DNA of 64,000 nt from positions 124,001-188,000 of the forward strand of contig NZ_BAVZ01000006.1 of assembly GCF_000576305.1 (NCBI RefSeq), given 5' to 3'. The stretch comes from Paenibacillus pini JCM 16418 (GTDB taxonomy: Bacteria; Bacillota; Bacilli; Paenibacillales; Paenibacillaceae). Below the pieces are notes generated by a model. The model searched no databases and was not told the DNA's origin. It saw only the letters and a program-made list of their open reading frames with translations. Shown here in pieces: positions 18,501-27,301 of this stretch (its first letter is position 1; each line of letters opens with the position of its first letter). The translations under genes and the position numbers were made by a program.

Positions 18501-21365
18501 CAGAATGTAGATGCGGCTTCGAACTATACGTATAAAGTGGTTGCTTACGATAAGAAATTAAACACGCTGAAACCCGTGGAGTTTAAAGCGTTTAAACCGA
18601 CCTTATCTGTAGAGGATCAAGTGACATTGAAGCTGGGTCAAACATTTGATCCTATGAGCTACGTGAAGGCAGCTAATTATCAAGGGAATGATATTACAAG
18701 TGAAGTTGTGATTAAATCGAATAACGTTAATACCTCGCAAAAAGGAAGCTACCAAGTCGTATATGAAGTGAAGGGCGGCGGAGTATCGGAGAGCAAAACA
18801 GCAAACGTTACGGTAACGAGTAATTTTGTGTATGTATCTGATCTGAATGCCAAGTCCGTATCAGTCGGCTGGGGTGAATTAAAGAAAGATAAAGCTCCTG
18901 CGGAAACTGCAATTACGCTAGTTAGACAAGGATTGCCTGCAACGTATGCCAAAGGAATCGGTGTTCATGCGAACTCAGAGGTTGTGTACGATATTGAGGG
19001 CAAAGGGTATGACTTCTTTGAAAGCTATATCGGAATTGATCAGGCCGTAAAGGGACAAGCATCCTCGGCCACGTTTGAAGTATATGTGGACGGAGAGAAG
19101 AAGTTTGAGAGTGATGTGTTTAAGGCAGGTACAGAGCATGAATTCGTAAATATACCGGTTACAGGGGCGAAAGAGATTAAGCTTGTGACTACAGATGCCA
19201 AGGATAATGGAATTTCGTCGGACCACACGGTCTGGGCAGATGCCAAGTTTACGAATACTTCAAGTAAGCCTACCATCACGCTACCGGAAGAAACGACATT
19301 TGTGAAGCTCAATCATGATTTCAATGTACTCCAAGATGTTGTTGCCGCGGATAAAGAAGATGGGGACTTAATTGGACAAGTTGAAATCAAGACGAACGGG
19401 TTTAATACAAGCAGAACAGGAACGTACAATGTAGAGCTTTCAGTTACAGATCGTGATGGAAATACAACCACTTCCACTAGAAAAATTGTTGTGTATAGTG
19501 CTAGTAAGTATCTGACTGATATGAACTGGCAATCGGCGAGAACCGATTATAATGTGGTTCGTAAGGACAAGTCCAGCTCGAACAATACGATTAAGTTACT
19601 CGTTAACGGTATAACGAAGGATTTTGCTAAAGGAATCGGTACGCATGCAAACTCTGAAATCGTGTATAACGTTGCGAATACGAACTACGAGTATTTCGAG
19701 ACTTATGTCGGTGTCGATCGTAATATTGCTGATCAAACTAACTCTAGTGTTATTTTCAAAATTGTAGCCGATGGTAAAGAAGTGTATAACAGTGGTTTGA
19801 TGAAATATGGTACAGAAGCTAAACTAGCGCGAATTCCCGTTAAAGGTGTCAGCGAGCTGAAGCTGGTTCTTGATAATGCTGGCAACGGAAATGCTTCGGA
19901 TCACGGAGATTTTGCAGATGCGAAGTTCCTTATTCTGAATAATACGCCAGAACTGACGATTCCGAAGTCTGTATCCACTAAGGTGGGTCAAGAAATCGCT
20001 TTGAATGACAGCTATTCGGCTTCGGATTCGGAGGACGGTGATTTAACTGCACAGGTACAAGTCACAGGAGCAGATCGAGTTCATTTTAATAGAACTGGCA
20101 AGTACCCAATTACGTATACGGTAACGGATAGCGATGGAAATACATCGACCCAAACGAGAACGATAGCGGTTGTTGATATGAACGATTACAAGTATCTATC
20201 CGAGTATGACTGGAGTTCTACTCAAAATAGTTATACTGCACCGAGGAAGGATATTGCGATCAGTGATAAGGCTCTGCGATTAACCGATGAGAACAATCGT
20301 GAAGTGGCATATGAAAGAGGCATTGGTGCGCATTCCAACTCCACCATTGTATATGATTTAACGGATAAAAATATGGATTATTTCACTTCATTTGTAGGTG
20401 TAGATCGCCACATGTATGGTACCATCGGTTCCGTAAGCTTCGAGGTATATGTGGATGGAGAGAAGAAATACGATAGTGGACTCATGAATTCTAGAGACCC
20501 GCAGAAGTTCATCGAAGTCGATATTAACGGAGCGAAGGAACTGAAACTAGTAGTTACGGACGGCGGAAATGGTAACGGATCAGACCACGCTACATGGGGA
20601 GATGCAAAATTGCATTTTGCTAATGCGGAGAAGCTTTATAAAGGGGATCTAGAACAGGCCATTATAGAAGCTAAGGCTAAGGATCGAGAGGGGTATACAT
20701 CGGAAAGCATGGCCTCTTTAACGGCTAGCATTGAGCAGGCGGAAGAACTTTTGGCTAATCCATCCGTTTCGCAGAGCGAAATAGACGCAGCTATTGGAAT
20801 GATAAAAGCAGCAACAGATGGTTTAGTTGAAATTGACCTGACTCAAGTCATTACGGTCAAAGACCGTTATTTAAATGATTCCATTAAGAAAACACTTGGC
20901 ATTACGGGTAATATTACGCTAGGTGATATGTATAAGCTTACAACATTAACAAGTGAAACGAGAAGGGCTAGATCGCTTGATGGTCTGGAATATGCTAAGA
21001 ACTTAGTGACGCTCGATATTACTGGGAATGAAGTCACTAATTTTGCCCCCCTACAAGGACTAAAGAAATTGGAAAACCTACTGATTGATCCTCAGGTGGT
21101 TGAAGTGGGCACATTAAAAGGACCCATCGCTATTGTAGACAATCTAGTTACGGGATTAGACGGAAATAAGGTAATTCCTTATATAGCGGCGGCTAGAAAT
21201 AATAAAACGCTAAAAGAGGTCACATTAGATGTAAACGCTTGGGCAGAGAACCCTAATCAGTTTACAGCAGATCTGTCGAATGAAGCGAAAGGTCTATACA
21301 CACTCGTTTTAGCCTACAAGGTTAATGGTAATCTCGTGCAATTAATATATATGGTTAATAATTAA
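15549..21365 (+). CDS. giant secreted M60-like metallopeptidase with F5/8C, NPCBM and FIVAR modules (two frameshifts)
   Basis: Three adjacent reading frames make one surface protein of about 1,939 residues. Order: signal peptide (to about residue 28); two F5/8 type C (discoidin, CBM32-like) domains at about 78-212 and 300-435; an M60 (enhancin-like) peptidase whose HEIGH zinc motif is at 17861-17875 with a downstream Glu; a fibronectin-III-like stretch; three alternating Ig-like and NPCBM carbohydrate-binding units (NPCBM at about 18825-19250, 19505-19935 and 20190-20615); a FIVAR domain; and a short leucine-rich-like C-terminus. M60 enzymes cut mucin-type glycoproteins. Breaks are near 17706 (one base lost, restoring DKHDPKLIRENIRLMQPFG) and near 18372 (two lost or one gained). 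No sortase motif or S-layer domain is seen. It is controlled by the c-di-GMP riboswitch. Confidence 0.9.
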
Positions 21366-21384
21366 TTATTCATTGAATCAATTA

Positions 21385-21430
21385 GAGCGTCAGCAGATAA
21401 ATTAGGTTATCTGCTGACGCTCTTTATTTT
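21385..21430 (+). terminator. strong intrinsic terminator after the M60 gene
   Basis: A perfect 16-bp stem, GAGCGTCAGCAGATAA with TTATCTGCTGACGCTC, has a six-base loop and is followed by TTTATTTTT. Confidence 0.93.
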
Positions 21431-21448
21431 TAAATATAGCATAGCAAA

Positions 21449-21877
21449 CTAATAAAACACCTTGCGCTGAAGAAGCTCAAGTGCATGTTCGATCTCCTGT
21501 AATTCTTGCTCGGAAACTTGTGCAATTCGTTCAATAAATTGAGACTCCATATGCTTAAAGACCTCGTTCATCATCGCTTGTCCTTCTTCTGAAAGCCGGA
21601 TACTTTGCTTGCGTCGGTCGTCTTCATCCGTCATTTTCTCGCATAATTTCTTCTCGCTTAACTTTCTTAACTCCCGACTCGTATTGGGCATAGACATATG
21701 CATGCAGTCACTTATTTCGCTAAGCGTAATCGGTTGACTAACTGCGATGTATTCGAGAATTTTATATTGAACAGGGGTAATCCCTTCTAATTTCACTTCT
21801 TTGGTCATCTCATTTGTAATTTGATGAACAGCGGCCGTAAAGGTCACAAATTTGTGGAACATGACATTCTTGTCCAT
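21449..21877 (-). CDS. MarR family transcriptional regulator
   Basis: A 142-residue winged-helix regulator with the MarR layout: helix-rich N-terminus, HTH around residues 45-80 (ITLSEISDCMHMSMPNTSRE), wing DEDDRRKQSIRLSEEG and a C-terminal dimerisation helix. It is divergent from a flavodoxin-fold oxidoreductase gene. The region between is full of TTATCA repeats that are good operator candidates, so it likely represses that gene and itself. Confidence 0.92.
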   Translation of the reverse strand: MDKNVMFHKFVTFTAAVHQITNEMTKEVKLEGITPVQYKILEYIAVSQPITLSEISDCMHMSMPNTSRELRKLSEKKLCEKMTDEDDRRKQSIRLSEEGQAMMNEVFKHMESQFIERIAQVSEQELQEIEHALELLQRKVFY

Positions 21878-21907
21878 ACAATCACCTCTATTGCCACCAT
21901 ATCAAAG

Positions 21908-21993
21908 TTATTATCATTAAACAATTATCAAATTATAATTATCAATTGACAATTAAATTACGGGTATGCTACTCTTTTGTTATCAAATGATAA
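21908..21993. promoter_or_regulatory. MarR operator cluster and promoter for the oxidoreductase gene
   Basis: TTATCA occurs four times between the divergent genes (near 21912, 21928, 21941 and 21980). The last is a full palindrome, TTATCAAATGATAA, just upstream of the ribosome binding site. A TTGACA at 21948-21953 is a good -35, with a weak -10 near 21970. Repressor bound to these repeats would cover the promoter. The link to the neighbouring MarR is inferred from position. Confidence 0.55.
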
Positions 21994-22010
21994 TTAAAGG
22001 AGTTGTTTTG

Positions 22011-22598
22011 ATGAAGATGCTCATAATCTATACCCATCCGAATCATCGGAGCTTAAGTTATTCTTTTTTGCAGGAAGTCATTAATGGAAGCAAGGAGAAC
22101 GCAAATATACAAGAAGTACAAATCCTGGATCTATACGAAGAAGATTTCAATCCTGTCTTGGTTTTTAATGAACATAAGCGTAGAAGAGATATGTATACCG
22201 AGCCAGGACTTGCGAAGTACAGAGACCAGCTTACCTGGGCCGATAAAATTGTATTCGTCTATCCCATTTGGTGGGGACGACCACCGGCGATGCTGCTCGG
22301 ATATATCGATCAGATGTTTGCTTCGGGATTTGCGTATAAGGATACAGGTGGACTTTTGCCAGAGGGCCTCTTACAAGGAAAATCAGTGATTTGTATTTCC
22401 ACAATGAAAGGGCCTACTCACTATCCATTACTATGGTTATATAATGCTCACAAAGTATTAATGCGCAAAGCGCTATTCAATTACGTTGGGATTAAAAAAG
22501 TAAAGTTCTTCGAATTTGGTAACATGGAGAGTCCGAGTGGAAAGCATAAAGAGAAACTAAATAAGATACATCGCTACTTCCAGTCGTTGAATGGTTAG
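22011..22598 (+). CDS. NAD(P)H-dependent flavin oxidoreductase (flavodoxin-like fold)
   Basis: A 195-residue protein of the NAD(P)H quinone reductase / MdaB-KefF type with a flavodoxin-like fold. The FMN-binding start is KMLIIYTHPNHRSLSYSF and the core motif is VFVYPIWWGRPPAMLLGYID, followed by GFAY. Such enzymes reduce quinones or other electrophiles by two electrons. The ATG at 22011 has AAAGGAG nine bases upstream; an ATG at 21966 would add 15 residues without a ribosome binding site. Control by the divergent MarR protein is likely. Confidence 0.9.
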   Translation: MKMLIIYTHPNHRSLSYSFLQEVINGSKENANIQEVQILDLYEEDFNPVLVFNEHKRRRDMYTEPGLAKYRDQLTWADKIVFVYPIWWGRPPAMLLGYIDQMFASGFAYKDTGGLLPEGLLQGKSVICISTMKGPTHYPLLWLYNAHKVLMRKALFNYVGIKKVKFFEFGNMESPSGKHKEKLNKIHRYFQSLNG

Positions 22599-22680
22599 TA
22601 AGAGATAGACCAAAGTAGACCAGAATAGCGACGACAGCAATAAAACAGAGGAGTAACCAAGATGCTAGTTTCATTCGATG

Positions 22681-23784
22681 CTAAACCTGCCTTGATTCTT
22701 GTACTCTTCCATCTTGGTGGCTTACTTCCTTGATTAAATTCATTACTTTATTGGCTCCTCCGCCATTCTCATGCTGTTTCATTGTATCCCTGTAGGTAAA
22801 CCGATTCTCATATAATTTCATAATGGCGTTGATGAAGCTTTGATCAGACATCTCTTCTTGAAGTAACATCTCAGCGTAGCCAGCTTGTTGGAAAAGCTGG
22901 GCATGGGCAAGCTGACCAGATCTGCTCCCCCCATTGGTATGTGGAATGAGTAACATCGGTTTCAGTAAAGTAAGAAGCTCCATAATGGAGTTAGAACCTG
23001 CACGTGATACGACGACGTCCGCCATGGCCAATAGATCCGGCATTTCGCTGCTTTTGACGAATTCGTAGGATTTATATTCAAGCGTAGATAGGGATGGATC
23101 CACCTTACCTTCGCCACAGATATGAACCACTTGAAATGTATTTACTAACTCATGGAGTACATTCTTCACAACTTGGTTGATGCCTTGCGCACCTAAGCTT
23201 CCACCCATAATAAGTAGAACCGGCTTAGCGTAAGTAAAACCGCAGAAGGCGAGTCCTCTTTGTTTATCGGCTAATGTAAAGCCGTCTTTCAAGATGGGTC
23301 CGACATAGATGGCTTTAGAGGGCGCATTTTTTTGGGACGTTTCTAGAAAGGTGGTACTCATACGACGGGCAAAGGGAAGTGAGATTCTATTCGCTAATCC
23401 GAGGTTCAGGTCGGGTTCATGAATAATAATCGGCACTTTATTTAGCTTTGCCCCAAGTACTACGGGTACGGAAACAAAACCACCTTTTGAGAAAATAACA
23501 TTTGGTTTTATGTTTCGAATGAGTTGATAGGATTGAAAAATGCCTTTCATAACCCGAAACACGTCGGTCACATTTTTCCAGGCGAAATAGCGTCTCAGTT
23601 TGCCTGTCGAAATCGTATGGTATGTCACTTCCTTGTGGTCAGACACGAGTTTTCGTTCAATTCCTTGTTCGGACCCGATATAATGGACATCCCAGTTCTC
23701 TTCTAGAAACTTGGGTATTAATACAAGATTACCGGATACATGACCTGCGGTTCCCCCACCTGTAAATACAATGGTTGCACTCAT
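22681..23784 (-). CDS. murG: MurG-family UDP-GlcNAc transferase
   Basis: A 367-residue glycosyltransferase of family GT28 resembling MurG, which adds GlcNAc to lipid I on the inner membrane face. The N-terminal FTGGGTAGHVSGNL glycine-rich loop, FSKGGFVSVPVVLGA, the MGGSLGAQGIN loop and SRAGSNSIMELL are typical. It matches the second MurG type seen in some bacilli more than the dcw-cluster enzyme, and no other cell-division genes are nearby. Its start overlaps the end of the PseB-like gene by four bases (ATGA), so the two are coupled. It may be a paralogue acting on another polymer. Confidence 0.85.
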   Translation of the reverse strand: MSATIVFTGGGTAGHVSGNLVLIPKFLEENWDVHYIGSEQGIERKLVSDHKEVTYHTISTGKLRRYFAWKNVTDVFRVMKGIFQSYQLIRNIKPNVIFSKGGFVSVPVVLGAKLNKVPIIIHEPDLNLGLANRISLPFARRMSTTFLETSQKNAPSKAIYVGPILKDGFTLADKQRGLAFCGFTYAKPVLLIMGGSLGAQGINQVVKNVLHELVNTFQVVHICGEGKVDPSLSTLEYKSYEFVKSSEMPDLLAMADVVVSRAGSNSIMELLTLLKPMLLIPHTNGGSRSGQLAHAQLFQQAGYAEMLLQEEMSDQSFINAIMKLYENRFTYRDTMKQHENGGGANKVMNLIKEVSHQDGRVQESRQV

Positions 23785-24767
23785 TGCAAGAACCCACCCT
23801 TTTGCAGCATGTCCTTTATCGCTGTTTTACTCATTAATGCATGATCCGAATCGTAGCTATGGAAATCGACTGGAATGCAGGATGCATACGCTTCGTGTAA
23901 CCCTTCTATGGCGTAGGGGGGTAGAATTACATAATGGTAATCATCCAGATTGAGGGAATGTACGCTCTCGAACTCGGAAATAAGGGCTTCACTCAGACTT
24001 TCACCTGGACGGATTCCTGTCTCATGGATTTGGATAGGCTCCGTGGCCAGTTCATCAATAAGTACATGCGCAAGATCCTGAATGCTACAAGCAGGCATCT
24101 TGCTAACATATACTTCGCCGCCTCTGCTTTCCTCTGTCGCTTTCAATAGAAGGGTAATTGCATCATCTATGGTTAAGAAAAATCGACTCATTCGAGTATC
24201 CGTTAGCGAAATATCGAGCCCGTTCTCAATTCTTTGTTTGAAAATGGGAACTACGCTTCCCGTGGACCCAAGCACGTTCCCACTTCTCACACACACGAAT
24301 CGGGTGCTTGTTTCTCTGAGATTAGCATGAACGACTAGCTTCTCCCCGAGTGCCTTGGTCATTCCGTAGGTACTCGATGGATGAGTGGCTTTATCCGTGG
24401 ATACGTATATCATTTTCTTCACATGATGTTTAATAGCTGCTTGAATGACATGTTGAGTGCCGAGTACGTTCGTTTTCATCGCGCTGTCTGGCTGTTGTTC
24501 ACAGATCGGTACATGCTTTAAGGCAGCTAAATGATAGATATAATCGACCTGCTGACAAGCTTGCATAATCTCATGTTTATCTCGTATATCTCCAATAATA
24601 AAAGTTAATTTAGGGTTATGATGGAACTCTTGCTTCATTTCTACTTGAAGGGACTCATTGCGCGAAAATATACGGATTTCCTTAGGTTCTTCCTCGAGTA
24701 ATCTGGCTACGAGTGCTCGCCCCCAAGATCCAGTTCCTCCGGTAATTAATATCGTTTGATTCTGCAA
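23781..24767 (-). CDS. PseB/CapD-like nucleotide-sugar dehydratase (SDR)
   Basis: A 328-residue extended short-chain dehydrogenase of the polysaccharide biosynthesis PseB/CapD group, which convert UDP-GlcNAc by 4,6-dehydration, sometimes with 5-epimerisation. Features are the NAD(P) motif TGGTGSWG at the start, the YHLAALKHVPICEQQP block, STDKATHPSSTYGMTK with the YxxxK pair, and TDTRMSRFFLTIDDA. The start is TTG at 24767, since GGAGG lies seven bases upstream and the NAD motif begins a few residues in; upstream in-frame ATGs lack such a site. It precedes murG in a two-gene operon. Confidence 0.87.
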   Translation of the reverse strand: MQNQTILITGGTGSWGRALVARLLEEEPKEIRIFSRNESLQVEMKQEFHHNPKLTFIIGDIRDKHEIMQACQQVDYIYHLAALKHVPICEQQPDSAMKTNVLGTQHVIQAAIKHHVKKMIYVSTDKATHPSSTYGMTKALGEKLVVHANLRETSTRFVCVRSGNVLGSTGSVVPIFKQRIENGLDISLTDTRMSRFFLTIDDAITLLLKATEESRGGEVYVSKMPACSIQDLAHVLIDELATEPIQIHETGIRPGESLSEALISEFESVHSLNLDDYHYVILPPYAIEGLHEAYASCIPVDFHSYDSDHALMSKTAIKDMLQKGGFLQ

Positions 24768-25157
24768 TTTCTTTCCTCCCATGCAAATCTTCATTCTTGA
24801 ACTCATGCAATGCTTTGGTACAACATCATCATAGTGTTGGTATGTTACGCCAATATGGCAAAATAAAAAAAGGATATACAACCTAGAGAAAGATGAAAGA
24901 TCAAAAGAGTAGTAGATATGTATATGAGTGGAGTTCTGGATGTAGAAAATGTAAGAGATTAAGAACTAATACGGGGATACTATTGTTCCAGATAGTGGAA
25001 TAAGACATTAATATATTGTCAAAAAAGAGTGGATTCGTCAATATATGATCTTTTTTTACAAGAGCGTTTGTCTACAGGAGAAGATTATGACAGTATATAA
25101 GAATCTTAATTGATGAATCAACAGAAAATTTAAACTGAATGAATGGAGCTTATAATC
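24768..25157. other. divergent intergenic region with a repeated element
   Basis: No ORF is supported. It holds a small dyad near 24985 (TTCCA-GATAG-TGGAA). The segment 25019-25057 has the pattern TCAAAAAAG-N6-TTCGTCAATATAT followed by a T run. A very similar segment lies at 29289-29329 in front of the YitT gene. Confidence 0.5.
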
Positions 25158-25499
25158 ATGTCTAGCTTACCAAATTGCCCGAAATGTAATTCAGAATACA
25201 CATACGAGGATGGAAGTCTTCTAGTCTGCCCAGAGTGTGCTCATGAATGGTCACGAGTATCGGAATCTGGCAATAGTGAAGATGAGAAGGTCATTAAAGA
25301 TGCCAATGGGAATGTCCTAAATGATGGCGACTCCATAACGATCATCAAAGATCTTAAAGTAAAGGGAAGCTCATCGGTCTTAAAAATCGGAACCAAAGTA
25401 AAGAATATACGCTTGGTTGATGGAGATCATGATATTGACTGTAAAATTGATGGTTTTGGAGCTATGAAATTAAAGTCTGAATTTGTGAAGAAGATATAG
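25158..25499 (+). CDS. yjdM: zinc-ribbon protein YjdM (PhnA family)
   Basis: A 113-residue protein with an N-terminal zinc ribbon (CPKC near residue 7 and CPEC near residue 24) and a C-terminal beta-rich YjdM/PhnA domain with [20 protein letters not shown]. The family was once linked to alkylphosphonate use because of the E. coli phnA position, but its role is not clear. The ATG at 25158 follows GGAG by nine bases; an ATG at 25143 would add five residues. It is a single-gene unit. Confidence 0.92.
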   Translation: MSSLPNCPKCNSEYTYEDGSLLVCPECAHEWSRVSESGNSEDEKVIKDANGNVLNDGDSITIIKDLKVKGSSSVLKIGTKVKNIRLVDGDHDIDCKIDGFGAMKLKSEFVKKI

Positions 25500-25527
25500 A
25501 AGAGTGTTTATGTATCCTATACAAAAT

Positions 25528-25576
25528 GCGGCAGTCCAGGTCTTGTAAATAGACCTAGACTGCCGCTGCTGTTTTA
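25528..25576. terminator. hairpin terminator after yjdM
   Basis: GCGGCAGTC pairs with GACTGCCGC, with an inner GGTCT/AGACC stem. The T tract after it is weak (TGCTGTTTTA), so efficiency is uncertain. It lies between convergent genes. Confidence 0.7.
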
Positions 25577-25606
25577 TATATATCTGTACAGGATCGTTAA
25601 TAGATA

Positions 25607-25903
25607 TTAACGTTGCACAGTCTCTCCGCTAAATACTTTAAGCTCCATCGGTGCTGCCATGAAAGCTGGGGCTTCCTGCATAAAGGCAGTGAAATGAGCA
25701 CTTGAGTTATGCGAAGCAGTCGCCTCAACATCTTTCCATAGTTCGATCATGGTGTAATGATGTTCAAGCTCCGTGTTTTTCATGAGATCATAGCTAATGT
25801 TGCCTTCTTCTGTTCTGGTTTGAGGAATCAACGTTTTCATAACTTCTAAAAATGCCTGTTCTTGTTCGGGTTTTACTTGAAGGTGAGCATGTATAATAAT
25901 CAT
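25607..25903 (-). CDS. putative quinol monooxygenase (ABM domain)
   Basis: A small protein of about 98 residues with the antibiotic biosynthesis monooxygenase fold, a dimeric alpha-beta barrel: IIIHAHLQVKPEQEQAFLEV, EGNISYDLMKN and HYTMIELWKD are characteristic. Relatives oxidise quinols or act on small aromatics without cofactor. The ATG at 25903 fits the AAAGGA spacing better than the two ATGs at 25915 and 25912. It is last in a three-gene unit with a MarR regulator and a nitroreductase, suggesting a quinone or electrophile stress response. Confidence 0.86.
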   Translation of the reverse strand: MIIIHAHLQVKPEQEQAFLEVMKTLIPQTRTEEGNISYDLMKNTELEHHYTMIELWKDVEATASHNSSAHFTAFMQEAPAFMAAPMELKVFSGETVQR

Positions 25904-25938
25904 CGGGTTCATCATCCTTTATCATCTATTGTGTATCA

Positions 25939-25967
25939 TTAGGATATAACGGTGGGTTATATCCTAA
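25939..25967. promoter_or_regulatory. 12-bp inverted repeat between MarR and monooxygenase genes
   Basis: TTAGGATATAAC and GTTATATCCTAA form a perfect 12-bp dyad around a five-base spacer. It overlaps the MarR stop codon and lies 36-64 bp upstream of the monooxygenase start. No T run follows in the direction of the genes, so it is more likely an operator or RNA stability element than a terminator. Confidence 0.5.
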
Positions 25968-26392
25968 AATTCTTGGATGTTATGCTGCATTCGGCCAAGC
26001 ATTTTGGATAAAACATCTAGTTCCTCTTTGCCGAAATCTTGTAGCATTTTATTTACAAAGGTAACTTGCTCTTTCTTGGAGGCTACTATTCGTTTGCGAC
26101 CTTCCTCCGTTAAACGAACAAGGGTAACTCGGTTATCTGAAGGGATTTTGCTTCTTACGACCATTCCGTCAGATTCAAGCTGTTTCAAATGACGGGTAAT
26201 GGCTGCACTATCAATTTTAACAACTTTTTGCAGAGTGGACTGATTCACTTCATCGACTTGGTATAGATGGTACAACAGTTCATATCGCGATGAGCTAATG
26301 CCTGTGCAACGTTCAAACTTAGGACTGATTTGGTTGTTCAGTGCTTTAAGTAGATGAAAAATCTGTTCTTGATCTGAAAAAGTGCATTGCAT
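25964..26392 (-). CDS. MarR family transcriptional regulator
   Basis: A 142-residue MarR-type regulator with HTH near residues 55-90 (NQSTLQKVVKIDSAAITRHL) and wing PSDNRVTLVRLTEEG. Two ATGs occur in tandem; the second (26392) has better spacing to GGAGG. It sits between a nitroreductase and a quinol monooxygenase gene on the same strand. It probably represses this small operon through the paired palindromes upstream of the nitroreductase gene, which is an inference from position. Confidence 0.91.
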   Translation of the reverse strand: MQCTFSDQEQIFHLLKALNNQISPKFERCTGISSSRYELLYHLYQVDEVNQSTLQKVVKIDSAAITRHLKQLESDGMVVRSKIPSDNRVTLVRLTEEGRKRIVASKKEQVTFVNKMLQDFGKEELDVLSKMLGRMQHNIQEF

Positions 26393-26446
26393 CATTGACC
26401 TCCGGAGTACTTTGATGGATATACATACGAATCGTGTGTCAGATTA

Positions 26447-27085
26447 TTATTTCCATGTTGTGATGGTTTCAATAGGTAGTCGGTACGATGCGTACCCTTC
26501 ACTAGCTGCTTTACCAATGGAAATCAACATAATAGGAATGTAACGATCTTGATCCAAGCCATAGACTTGTGCAATTTGTTCCTTTTCATATCCACCCATA
26601 GGGTTGGTGTCATAACCGTGTGCTCTAGCAACAAGCATGAGCTGCATGGAGACGAGGCCAGCATCAAGAATGATTGCTTCTCTCATCTTTGTATCCGACA
26701 TGGTTTCATAGAGAGGCGTAAATGCATTCAATTGAAGGTCTTTCATTGCCTGCGGCATATATCCAAGCTCAACCGCTTTACCGAAAATTTCTTCGGCATA
26801 GTCAAAGTTCTTCATATCTGCAAAAATAGCGATGACCGCTGATGAACTCATGACCTTATCCTTATTGAATTTAGCAAGATGACTAAGTTCTTCTTTTCCT
26901 TCTTCGCTATCAATGACAACAAAACGCCAAGGCTGCATATTCACTGAAGATGGTGCGAGAGTAGCTGCGGTTAACATTTCAGTCATTTCCTCATGGCTGA
27001 TTTTTACGCTTGGATCATATGTTTTAATGGAACGGCGTCCATATACAATCTCGTTGAAGTCATTGGTTTTTTGAAAATTACTCAT
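26447..27085 (-). CDS. nitroreductase family protein
   Basis: A 212-residue FMN-dependent nitroreductase-like enzyme: YGRRSIKTYDP near residue 15 and APSSVNMQPWRFVVI near residue 44 bind FMN phosphate, and the ILDAGLVSMQLMLVARAHG helix and PMGGYEKEQI segment follow. Family members reduce nitro groups, quinones or enones with NAD(P)H. It is first in an operon with MarR and a quinol monooxygenase, and its promoter region carries two palindromic repeats. Confidence 0.91.
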   Translation of the reverse strand: MSNFQKTNDFNEIVYGRRSIKTYDPSVKISHEEMTEMLTAATLAPSSVNMQPWRFVVIDSEEGKEELSHLAKFNKDKVMSSSAVIAIFADMKNFDYAEEIFGKAVELGYMPQAMKDLQLNAFTPLYETMSDTKMREAIILDAGLVSMQLMLVARAHGYDTNPMGGYEKEQIAQVYGLDQDRYIPIMLISIGKAASEGYASYRLPIETITTWK

Positions 27086-27112
27086 GATGGTTACCTTCCC
27101 TCTGCCTTTATA

Positions 27113-27148
27113 ATTGACACCTCAATAATTGATGCCTCAATTAATATA
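27113..27148 (-). promoter_or_regulatory. tandem palindromes and -10 region before the nitroreductase operon
   Basis: Two near-identical palindromes stand 15 bp apart centre to centre: ATTGACACCTCAAT at 27113-27126 and ATTGATGCCTCAAT at 27128-27141. On the minus strand they follow a TATATT (27143-27148) that fits a -10 element. A dimeric repressor bound to each would block transcription start. The MarR protein in the operon is the natural candidate. Confidence 0.6.
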
Positions 27149-27239
27149 ATGCATTTTAATTATGAACACAATACAGAGAAATATTTACCATTAATTAAAT
27201 GAATCTAATTCTTCACGTAGTTTATACACAACGTTAGTT

Positions 27240-27282
27240 GTACGTCGAAAAGGCAGTCCCAACGTGGACTGCCTTGACGTAC
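27240..27282 (-). terminator. terminator of the ABC transporter operon
   Basis: On the minus strand AAGGCAGTCC pairs with GGACTGCCTT, followed by TTTTCG. An outer GTACGTC/GACGTAC pair extends the stem. It lies 20-60 bp after the ATPase stop codon. Confidence 0.8.
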
Positions 27283-27301
27283 AACATGTATGTTTATGAA
27301 A

